The position numbers were made by a program, and so were the translations under genes. From NCBI GenBank assembly GCA_964544105.1, contig CAZIZQ010000027.1, forward strand, positions 1 through 11,974: a stretch of DNA of 11,974 bases, given 5' to 3'. Under the pieces are notes generated by a model, which was not told the DNA's origin, did no database searches, and worked only from the letters and a program-made list of their open reading frames with translations. Below are positions 5,852-11,974 of the stretch, piece after piece. The stretch is from GCA-016432345 sp964544105. GTDB lineage: Bacteria > Patescibacteriota > Microgenomatia > Levybacterales > UBA12049. Positions within the stretch are counted from its first letter, which is position 1. Each line of letters starts with the position of its first letter.

Positions 5852-7194
5852 GAAAATCAATAATCATTGCAAAATTTGGCGGGACCTCGGTAAGTACAAA
5901 AAACAACATTCAGACAATTGTTGATATTGTCAAAAAGGAGCAAAAAATCCACGCTGTCATAGTTGTTGTTTCTGCATTAAGTAAGGTTACAGATTCTTTA
6001 TTCTCGGCGGCCTCGGGCAATAAAGATTCGATACCCCTTATAAAAGAAAAACATTACAATTTAATTACTGATCTTTGGCAGGATCAGGAAATAAGAAATA
6101 GATTATTTGCATATGTTGATCAGTGCCTTTCTGAAGTTTCGGGTATTTGTAAAGAGAGAGTAATTGATAAGAAATTACTTGATAAGATTGTTTCATTTGG
6201 GGAAATCATGTCGTCAAAAATTATTGCAACCTACCTTTCCAGTGTTGGAGTGGCAGCAGAAGCTATTGTTGCCTCACAAGTTATTGTTACAGATAATCGT
6301 TTTGGATCTGCAGAATTTTTGCCTGTTGAGACAAAACGCAATGCAGAAAAAATATTATTTCCTTTTGTTGATAAGCATATTGTGCCAGTTGTTACTGGGT
6401 TTATCGGAGCAACGGAGAACGGTGAAGTAACGACTCTTGGTAGAGGTGGATCGGATTATTCCGCCTCTATTATCGGGTTTGCGGTCGGTGCACAAGAAGT
6501 TCAAATATGGACAGATGTTGATGGTGTTTTTACCGCTGACCCGCGTATTGTAAAGACAGCGCGTTCAATACCGGAAATTTCTTTTCAGGAGGCATCTGAA
6601 ATGGCATTTTTGGGGGCAAAGGTTTTACATCCCCGCACTATGCGGCCAGCAGCAAAAGCAGGTATCCCAGTACGTGTTTTAAATACATTTAACCCAAGTA
6701 ACAGCGGGACAAGTATAGTAAAAAAAGATGAAAGAAAAAGCAGAATTACGGCAATTACTTTTAAGAGAAGGGTGGTACTTATGACGATTAAAGCAGAGCA
6801 GATGTTTATGACAACCGGATTTTTAGCAAAAATATTTGATATTTTTCGAGAGGCAAATATCTCTCTTGATTTGGTAAGTGTGTCCGAGGTGACTGTATCG
6901 TTGACTCTAGATCCGGTAGACAATTTGCAGGGCGTGATTAAAAAAATAGAGCAATTTGCCCGAGTAGTAATTGATGAGGAAGCAGCTGTTGTTTCAGTTA
7001 TTGGGGAACATATTGGCAGATATTCTCATGCCGTTCGGGATGTTTTTTCGATTCTAGATAAAAAGAATATACGGGTTAAAATGATTTCCTTTAGCGCGCA
7101 AAACCGCAATATCAGTTGTGTTATTAAGGATGCCAGATGGGAGGATGCTGTACATGCGCTTCATGATGGACTATTATTAGAAGGGAAGATATGA
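5848..7194 (+). CDS. lysC: Aspartate kinase (lysine-sensitive LysC type)
   Basis: A 448-aa monofunctional aspartokinase that phosphorylates L-aspartate, the first step of the lysine/DAP pathway. The kinase domain (1-285) shows KFGGTSVS (9-16), VVVSALSKVTDSLF (39-52), SFGEIMSSK (116-124), TLGRGGSDYSA (196-206), WTDVDGVFTADPR (221-233) and AKVLHPRTM (257-265). Two ACT domains follow (about 308-445). GFLA (324-327), D341 and SEV (346-348) correspond to the lysine-binding site known in E. coli LysC, so feedback by lysine is likely. The start is TTG at 5848: an in-frame TAA at 5836 rules out anything further upstream. No Shine-Dalgarno precedes it, so coupling to the upstream frame is plausible. 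It overlaps dapB by 4 bases (ATGA). No homoserine dehydrogenase domain is fused. Confidence 0.96.
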   Translation: MRKSIIIAKFGGTSVSTKNNIQTIVDIVKKEQKIHAVIVVVSALSKVTDSLFSAASGNKDSIPLIKEKHYNLITDLWQDQEIRNRLFAYVDQCLSEVSGICKERVIDKKLLDKIVSFGEIMSSKIIATYLSSVGVAAEAIVASQVIVTDNRFGSAEFLPVETKRNAEKILFPFVDKHIVPVVTGFIGATENGEVTTLGRGGSDYSASIIGFAVGAQEVQIWTDVDGVFTADPRIVKTARSIPEISFQEASEMAFLGAKVLHPRTMRPAAKAGIPVRVLNTFNPSNSGTSIVKKDERKSRITAITFKRRVVLMTIKAEQMFMTTGFLAKIFDIFREANISLDLVSVSEVTVSLTLDPVDNLQGVIKKIEQFARVVIDEEAAVVSVIGEHIGRYSHAVRDVFSILDKKNIRVKMISFSAQNRNISCVIKDARWEDAVHALHDGLLLEGKI

Positions 7195-7931
7195 AAATAG
7201 CGCTTATTGGATATGGAAACATGGGTCAGGAGATTGATCGTTTGGTGCAAGAAGAAAAAAAACATAGCGTTGTTTCTGTAAGCTATAAAATTCAAAAAGA
7301 ACCACTAGATATTAATGGTATTAAAAAAGCAGATGTTGCCATTGATTTTACCGCACCAGATATTGTTATTCAAAACATTCAAAAAGTGTCAAGCCTGGGG
7401 ATTCCTATAGTTATTGGTACAACCGGTTGGTATGACAAACTTTCTGACGTTGAAAAAATAGTTAAAAAAGCGAAAATTGGATTGATTTTCGGAAAGAACT
7501 TTTCTGTTGGGGCAAATATCTTTTTCCAGGTTGTTGGGTTTGCATCAAAACTATTTTTCCAGTACAAAAGTTATGATGTTGCAGGTTTTGAAATGCATCA
7601 TACCGGTAAAAAAGATAGTCCAAGCGGAACTGCCAAAAAGATTGCTGCAGTTATTATGGAAAATTTTCCTAAGAAAAAAACGCTCGAGACAGGCAGACTG
7701 GATAGACAAATTCGTGAAGATGAGTTACACTTTGCATCGGTTAGGGCAGGGCGCAACTTTGGGTATCATGAAGTAATTTTCGACAGTCCTGCTGACGAAG
7801 TAAAACTGTCTCATACTGCTCATGGGAGAAGAGGATTTGCCCAAGGGGCAGTACTTGCTGCAAAATATATACAAAATAAAAAGGGAGTGTTTTCATTTGA
7901 GGAGTTATTTATGAAAGGACTTATACAATGA
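7191..7931 (+). CDS. dapB: 4-hydroxy-tetrahydrodipicolinate reductase
   Basis: A 246-aa NAD(P)H-dependent reductase acting after DapA to give tetrahydrodipicolinate. The Rossmann motif GYGNMG is at 7-12, DFTAPD at 52-57, and IGTTGW at 75-80. The catalytic signature EMHHTGKKDSPSGTA (134-148) has the His pair (136-137), K140 and the SGT loop. SVRAGRNFGYHEVIF and HTAHGRRGFAQGAVLAA complete the substrate domain. At 246 aa it is a little shorter than the E. coli enzyme (about 270), resembling compact DapBs of other lineages. AAGGGA just before the ATG is a good ribosome site. Both ends overlap neighbours by 4 bases (ATGA), so it is tightly operonic. Confidence 0.96.
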   Translation: MKIALIGYGNMGQEIDRLVQEEKKHSVVSVSYKIQKEPLDINGIKKADVAIDFTAPDIVIQNIQKVSSLGIPIVIGTTGWYDKLSDVEKIVKKAKIGLIFGKNFSVGANIFFQVVGFASKLFFQYKSYDVAGFEMHHTGKKDSPSGTAKKIAAVIMENFPKKKTLETGRLDRQIREDELHFASVRAGRNFGYHEVIFDSPADEVKLSHTAHGRRGFAQGAVLAAKYIQNKKGVFSFEELFMKGLIQ

Positions 7932-8815
7932 AAAAATTACAAGGTGCAATAACAGCAATTGTAACACCGTTTACAAAAACAGGAGCAGTAGATACTTTAG
8001 CTTTAAAAAAACTTGTACAGTTTCAACTTACTAGTGGAATTTCCGGTATTGTCCCATGTGGATCAACTGGTGAGGCAATGACTCTTAATCTTAAAGAGTA
8101 TGCGTTGGTTATAGAAACAGTTGTAGGAGAAGTAAAAAAGAAAGTACCGGTTATTGCAGGGGCGGGAAACAACGATACTATAAAAGCAATCGAATTTTCA
8201 AAAATTGCCAAAAAAGCAGGAGCAGATATGCTTTTGCATGTCAGTCCTTATTATAATAAACCAACTCCAAGTGGATTGTTGGCTCACTATAAAGCAATTG
8301 CCGATGCTGTAAATCTTCCAATTATTTTATATAACGTTCCGGGAAGAACAGGTTCTAATGTTACTGCCTCTACAGTATTAGATATTGCCAAAAAAGTCAC
8401 GCAAATCGTTGGAGTGAAAGAAGCATCAGGAAATTTAGGACAGATGATGGAAATTGTTAAAGGTGCGCCATCATATTTTTCGGTATTGTCCGGAGATGAC
8501 GTATTAACTTTACCGCTTATTAGTGTTGGGGGAGATGGGTGTATTTCGGTTGTGGCAAACGAAGTGCCAAAAGAATTTTCCGATATGGTACGCTTTGCTT
8601 TGAATGGAGATTTTGAACAAGCAAAAAAACTTCATTATCAACTTCTTGATTTAATGAATGTTAACTTTGTTGAATCAAACCCGATTCCGGTCAAAGCAGC
8701 CCTTGCAATAATAGGAAAAATAAAAGAAGTGTATCGTTTGCCGCTGACAAAAATAAGCGATAAAAATAAAGAAGTTGTGGCAAATGTATTAAGAGAAGGA
8801 GGGTTTATTAAATAA
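7928..8815 (+). CDS. dapA: 4-hydroxy-tetrahydrodipicolinate synthase
   Basis: A 295-aa TIM-barrel aldolase that condenses pyruvate with aspartate semialdehyde. GSTGE (45-49) is the substrate loop, SPYYNKPTPSG (106-116) the interface tyrosine region, YNVPGRTG (135-142) the catalytic Tyr135 strand, and GVKEASG (162-168) holds K164, which forms the Schiff base with pyruvate. NPIPVKAAL (251-259) is the C-terminal signature. Length is typical. AAAGGA about 9 bases before the ATG is the ribosome site. It overlaps dapB by 4 bases (ATGA) and asd by one base (TAATG). With LysC, Asd and DapB beside it, dapA is a firm assignment over other members of the family such as N-acetylneuraminate lyase. Confidence 0.96.
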   Translation: MKKLQGAITAIVTPFTKTGAVDTLALKKLVQFQLTSGISGIVPCGSTGEAMTLNLKEYALVIETVVGEVKKKVPVIAGAGNNDTIKAIEFSKIAKKAGADMLLHVSPYYNKPTPSGLLAHYKAIADAVNLPIILYNVPGRTGSNVTASTVLDIAKKVTQIVGVKEASGNLGQMMEIVKGAPSYFSVLSGDDVLTLPLISVGGDGCISVVANEVPKEFSDMVRFALNGDFEQAKKLHYQLLDLMNVNFVESNPIPVKAALAIIGKIKEVYRLPLTKISDKNKEVVANVLREGGFIK

Positions 8816-9891
8816 TGAGTAAAATTCCTGTTGGAATTTTGGGGGCAACCGGTATGGTTGGGCAACGACTAATTACACTTCTCGCAAACCATCCATGGTT
8901 TACAGTCGTTTGCGTTGCGGCGTCTCCTTCGTCTGCTGGGAAAAAATATAAAGATGCAGTTGGAAACCGTTGGGTAATGGATGAAAAGATTCCCCAAAAC
9001 ATTGCACATCTTACTGTTTTGGCAGTTGAAAACGATAAAGAAAAAATTGCAAAGCAGGTATCTTTAGTATTCTGTGCATTGGATATGGAAAAAGACCAGA
9101 TTAAAAGTATCGAAAACGCATTTGCCTCTTTAGGTGTGGCTGTTGTTTCTAATAATTCGGCTCATCGCTGGACACAAGACGTACCAATGATTATTCCGGA
9201 AATTAATGCAGATCATTTGTCGCTTATCTCTACACAGCAAAAAAATCACGGATGGAATAAGGGTTTTATTGTGGTTAAGCCAAATTGTTCAATTCAATCT
9301 TATGTTCCATTACTAACGCCACTTATGGAATTTGGTATTACAAAAGTTGCTGTAACGACACTTCAGGCGGTGTCTGGAGCTGGAAAAACACTTGCGGGTT
9401 GGCCGGAAATGCAGGAAAACGTTATTCCTTACATTGGTGGCGAGGAAGAAAAAAGTGAAAAAGAGCCAATGAAGATTTGGGGAAAAGTCGAAAATGGGAC
9501 TATCAGTATTGCTAAAGAACCGGAAATTACCGCCACCTGTATTCGTGTTCCAGTTAACGATGGACACATGGCATCGGTGTTTGTTTCTTTTACAAAAAAA
9601 CCAACTCGAGAAGAAATTTTATCTGCCTGGAAATCATTTGATCCACTCAAAAATCTCGACCTTCCTTTTGCTCCACATCCTTTTATTACAGTATTTGAAG
9701 AAGATAATAGGCCACAAACTCATCTGGATCGTATGATTGGGCAGGGTATGGGAATTAGTGTTGGAAGACTTAGAGATGACACAGTTTTTGATTATAAATT
9801 TGTTGCTCTCTCCCACAATACTCTCCGTGGTGCAGCAGGTGGCGCAGTCCTCACAGCAGAGTTGCTCAAGGTAAAAGGGCTGATTAAGTAA
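8815..9891 (+). CDS. asd: Aspartate-semialdehyde dehydrogenase (archaeal/fungal-type branch)
   Basis: A 358-aa NADPH-dependent enzyme reducing aspartyl phosphate to the semialdehyde used by DapA. GILGATGMVGQRL (7-19) binds the cofactor; KPNCSIQSY (155-163) carries catalytic C158; RVPVNDGHMASVFVSF (244-259) carries catalytic H251. The stretches LQAVSGAGKTLAGWPEMQ (183-200) and PYIGGEEEKSEKEPMKIWG (205-223) plus LSHNTLRGAAGGAVLTAELL near the end are hallmarks of the branch found in archaea and fungi, unlike typical bacterial Asd. GGAGG lies about 12 bases before the ATG, inside the end of dapA. The next gene follows after one base. The mix of this branch with bacterial-type dapA and lysC suggests the operon was assembled from different sources, or transferred as a unit. 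Confidence 0.95.
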   Translation: MSKIPVGILGATGMVGQRLITLLANHPWFTVVCVAASPSSAGKKYKDAVGNRWVMDEKIPQNIAHLTVLAVENDKEKIAKQVSLVFCALDMEKDQIKSIENAFASLGVAVVSNNSAHRWTQDVPMIIPEINADHLSLISTQQKNHGWNKGFIVVKPNCSIQSYVPLLTPLMEFGITKVAVTTLQAVSGAGKTLAGWPEMQENVIPYIGGEEEKSEKEPMKIWGKVENGTISIAKEPEITATCIRVPVNDGHMASVFVSFTKKPTREEILSAWKSFDPLKNLDLPFAPHPFITVFEEDNRPQTHLDRMIGQGMGISVGRLRDDTVFDYKFVALSHNTLRGAAGGAVLTAELLKVKGLIK

Positions 9892-9892
9892 C

Positions 9893-11086
9893 ATGGCAAC
9901 AATCAATAGTAATTACGACAAATTGGGAGGAGGGTACTTGTTTTCCGAAATCGCACGGCGTACAAAGGTGTTTCAGGAGAATCATCCTGGTATTTCTCTT
10001 TTGCGTCTTGGGATTGGGAATACTACCGAAGCTTTAACACCAGCTATTATTGCTGGATTAAAAAACGGGGTTGCAAAACTCGCGGATCCAAAAACGTACA
10101 CGGGGTATGGGGATGAGCAGGGAGATATTAGGTTACGGCAGGCATTTGTTGATTGGTACAAAAAAAGAGGCATACAACTTGCAACATCAGAAGTTTTTAT
10201 TAGTGATGGCGCAAAATCAGACAGTGCCAACATTCAATCTATTTTTGGGCAAAATTGTATTGTGGCAATTTCGGATCCTGCCTATCCGGTATATGTAGAC
10301 ACAGCAATTATTGGGGGACGAAAAGTGGTATATATGCCGGCAACAGAGGAAAATGGTTTTATTCCCCAATTACCAAAAGGCATTGTGGATATTATTTATA
10401 TTTGCAGCCCAAATAATCCAACCGGTGCTGTGACTACAAAAAAACAACTACAAGTATTTGTTGATTATGCCAAAAAACACAAGGCGGTTATTATTTTTGA
10501 CGCTGCGTATTCAGAGTATATTACCGATAAAAGTTTGCCAAAAAGTATTTACGAAATTCCATATGCAAAGACCTGCGCAATAGAAATAAATAGTTTTTCT
10601 AAATGGGCAGGATTTACCGGAGTGCGTTTGGGCTGGACAGTTGTGCCAGTAGATGTGGTTGTCCAAAATTCAGAAAAAGGAAAAGTAAATAGTTTGTGGA
10701 ACCGACGGCAAATAACCATGTTTAACGGCGCGTCCAATATTGTTCAAGAAGGAGGATTAGCGGTGTTGTCCTCAAAAGGGCAAAAAGAATCGAAAGAATT
10801 AATTAGTTATTATATGGAAAATGCAGCAATTATTAAAAAAGGGCTAGAAAAAATAGGGCTTACTGTATATGGTGGAGAAAACGCCCCATATATCTGGTTA
10901 AAAGTTCCTAATGGATTAAACTCCTGGGAGTTTTTTGACAAGCTTCTTAGCGAAGCTCATGTTGTTGGCACTCCTGGTTCTGGTTTTGGGCCACAAGGAG
11001 AGGGATATTTTAGACTAAGCGCCTTTGGAAACAGGGAAAACATAAAAAATGCAGTAAAAAACATCCAAGAAAAACTCAAGATATGA
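9893..11086 (+). CDS. dapL: LL-diaminopimelate aminotransferase
   Basis: A 397-aa fold-type I PLP enzyme that converts tetrahydrodipicolinate with glutamate directly to LL-diaminopimelate, replacing DapD, DapC and DapE. NSNYDKLGGGYLFSEIARR (5-23) is the N-terminal substrate-loop signature of DapL. LGIGNTTEALTP (39-50), GYGDEQGD (71-78), SPNNPTG (172-178), FDAAYSEY (202-209) and NSFSKWAGFTGVRLGW (233-248) follow, with K237 as the PLP lysine, D203 at the pyridine nitrogen and Y206 nearby. Length matches characterised DapLs of about 400 aa. AAAGGG lies some 15 bases before the ATG. It follows asd by one base and overlaps lysA by 4 bases (ATGA). Position between tetrahydrodipicolinate-making genes and lysA fits DapL better than a general aspartate aminotransferase. 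Confidence 0.95.
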   Translation: MATINSNYDKLGGGYLFSEIARRTKVFQENHPGISLLRLGIGNTTEALTPAIIAGLKNGVAKLADPKTYTGYGDEQGDIRLRQAFVDWYKKRGIQLATSEVFISDGAKSDSANIQSIFGQNCIVAISDPAYPVYVDTAIIGGRKVVYMPATEENGFIPQLPKGIVDIIYICSPNNPTGAVTTKKQLQVFVDYAKKHKAVIIFDAAYSEYITDKSLPKSIYEIPYAKTCAIEINSFSKWAGFTGVRLGWTVVPVDVVVQNSEKGKVNSLWNRRQITMFNGASNIVQEGGLAVLSSKGQKESKELISYYMENAAIIKKGLEKIGLTVYGGENAPYIWLKVPNGLNSWEFFDKLLSEAHVVGTPGSGFGPQGEGYFRLSAFGNRENIKNAVKNIQEKLKI

Positions 11087-11974
11087 CAAAGAAGCTATTA
11101 CCCTTTACAAAAGCGCAGATTGGAAAAATTATAGAGGAGTATCCGACTCCATTTCATATTTATGATGAAAAAGGCATTCGAGAAAATGCAAAGAAATTAT
11201 ATAAAGCCTTCAGCTGGATGAGTGGTTTTAAAAACTATTTTGCAGTCAAGGCAAATCCTAACCCGCATATAATTAAAATAGTAAAAGAAGAGGGAATGGG
11301 AGTTGATTGTAGTTCGTTAACAGAACTTATTATTGCTGAAAAACTTGGTTTCAAAGGAGAGGAAATTATGTTTTCCTCAAATGAGACACATTACCGCGAG
11401 TTTCAAAAGGCAAAAGAATTGGGGGCAATTATTAATTTAGATGATATTACTCTTTTGCCGTATCTAGAAAAGCATGTCGGATTACCAGAGGTACTTTGTT
11501 TTCGTTATAATCCTGGGCCGCTTCGCGAAGGAAATCGATTCATTGGTAATCCCAAAGAGGCAAAGTTTGGTATGACAAAACAACAATTGTTTGATGGGTA
11601 TAAAATTGCGCGAGACAAAGGGATAAAACGTTTTGGATTGCATACTATGGTTGTTTCAAATGAGCTAGATCCAAAGGCTCATATTGAAACAGCAGCAATG
11701 CTTTTTGACATAGTAGTGGAATTTTCCAAAAGCCTAGGTATCCATTTTGAGTTTATAAATTTAGGTGGTGGTATTGGTATTCCGTATAAGCCAGAACAAA
11801 AAGTTGTTGATTATGTATTTTTGTCAAAAGAAATAAAGAAATTATATGAAAATAAAATTGTTGTGAATAAACTTGATCCTTTGAGAATAGTAATGGAGAA
11901 TGGGAGACTTATTATTGGTCCGTATGGATATTTAGTAACTACAGTTCTTCACAAAAAGGAAATTTATAAAAATT
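11083..11974 (+). CDS. lysA: Diaminopimelate decarboxylase (partial, runs off the right edge)
   Basis: 297 codons are present and the frame is open to the window end. It is a fold-type III PLP decarboxylase, predicted to turn meso-diaminopimelate into lysine. PTPFHIYDEKGIRENAKK (21-38), YFAVKANPNP (52-61) with the PLP lysine K56, VDCSSLTEL, FRYNPGPLREGN, FGLHTMVVSNELD (H187), INLGGGIGIPY (225-235) and MENGRLIIGPYGYL (271-284) are visible. Instead of the HIGSQ and EPGR motifs of the usual LysA it has HTMVVSN and ENGR, the form seen in a separate branch annotated as diaminopimelate decarboxylase in Clostridia and others (from memory). The ATG at 11083 overlaps the dapL stop as ATGA, so it is operonic. 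Other amino-acid decarboxylases share the fold, but context favours DAP. Confidence 0.9.
   Translation, partial: MTKKLLPFTKAQIGKIIEEYPTPFHIYDEKGIRENAKKLYKAFSWMSGFKNYFAVKANPNPHIIKIVKEEGMGVDCSSLTELIIAEKLGFKGEEIMFSSNETHYREFQKAKELGAIINLDDITLLPYLEKHVGLPEVLCFRYNPGPLREGNRFIGNPKEAKFGMTKQQLFDGYKIARDKGIKRFGLHTMVVSNELDPKAHIETAAMLFDIVVEFSKSLGIHFEFINLGGGIGIPYKPEQKVVDYVFLSKEIKKLYENKIVVNKLDPLRIVMENGRLIIGPYGYLVTTVLHKKEIYKN

Noticed and set aside
5813..5870. Frameshift at the start of lysC, joining the 12-residue frame to the kinase
   Set aside because: Aspartokinases normally begin just a few residues before KFGGTSV, as the TTG start gives, so no missing N-terminus needs explaining.

Overview
The window is AT-rich, gene-dense bacterial DNA. 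TGA is used as a stop codon throughout, often inside ATGA stop/start overlaps, so the standard bacterial code 11 applies. Several genes are of kinds common in Candidate Phyla Radiation (Patescibacteria, perhaps Microgenomates) genomes: a membrane-anchored VanW protein, a stand-alone solute-binding protein on an uncleaved membrane helix, and a winged-helix/nucleotidyltransferase protein starting with a 'LKTLIYADIFDYPLT' type N-terminus. An archaeal-type CoA synthesis fusion fits the same picture. The lineage is an inference from gene content only; there is no rRNA or other phylogenetic marker here.

Region 1 (1-1969, minus strand) is a compact operon read right to left: a VanW/peptidoglycan-binding membrane protein, an HxGH nucleotidyltransferase of the RfaE2/glycerol-phosphate cytidylyltransferase type, and the first 21 codons of a membrane or secreted protein that leaves the window at position 1. 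Region 2 (2008-5237, plus strand) is a divergent cluster of three overlapping genes: a family-1 type solute-binding protein, a nucleotidyltransferase-fold protein of unknown function carrying a heptamer repeat, and a fused phosphopantetheine adenylyltransferase plus DUF359 (GTP-dependent dephospho-CoA kinase). The two regions diverge from a 38-bp gap holding two overlapping -10 elements; the plus-strand transcript is predicted to be leaderless.

Region 3 (5238-11974, plus strand) begins with a dense 102-bp regulatory gap: nested inverted repeats around a TTGACA promoter, then a hairpin with a T-tract ahead of greA. greA is followed, with no visible terminator or promoter, by a lysine/diaminopimelate operon: lysC, dapB, dapA, asd, dapL, lysA. 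Almost every junction is a 1-4 base overlap. The genes give aspartate to LL-diaminopimelate by the aminotransferase (DapL) shortcut and then decarboxylation to lysine. Only the epimerase DapF is not seen; it may lie beyond the right edge, where lysA is cut off. A 12-codon ORF bridges greA and the TTG start of lysC and may couple their translation.

The most notable items are the one-polypeptide CoA-finishing enzyme built from archaeal-type parts, a near-complete lysine pathway in what looks like a reduced genome, and the stacked regulatory structures before greA. No tRNA, rRNA, CRISPR array, insertion sequence or phage gene was recognised. No stretch above about 102 bases lacks a gene.
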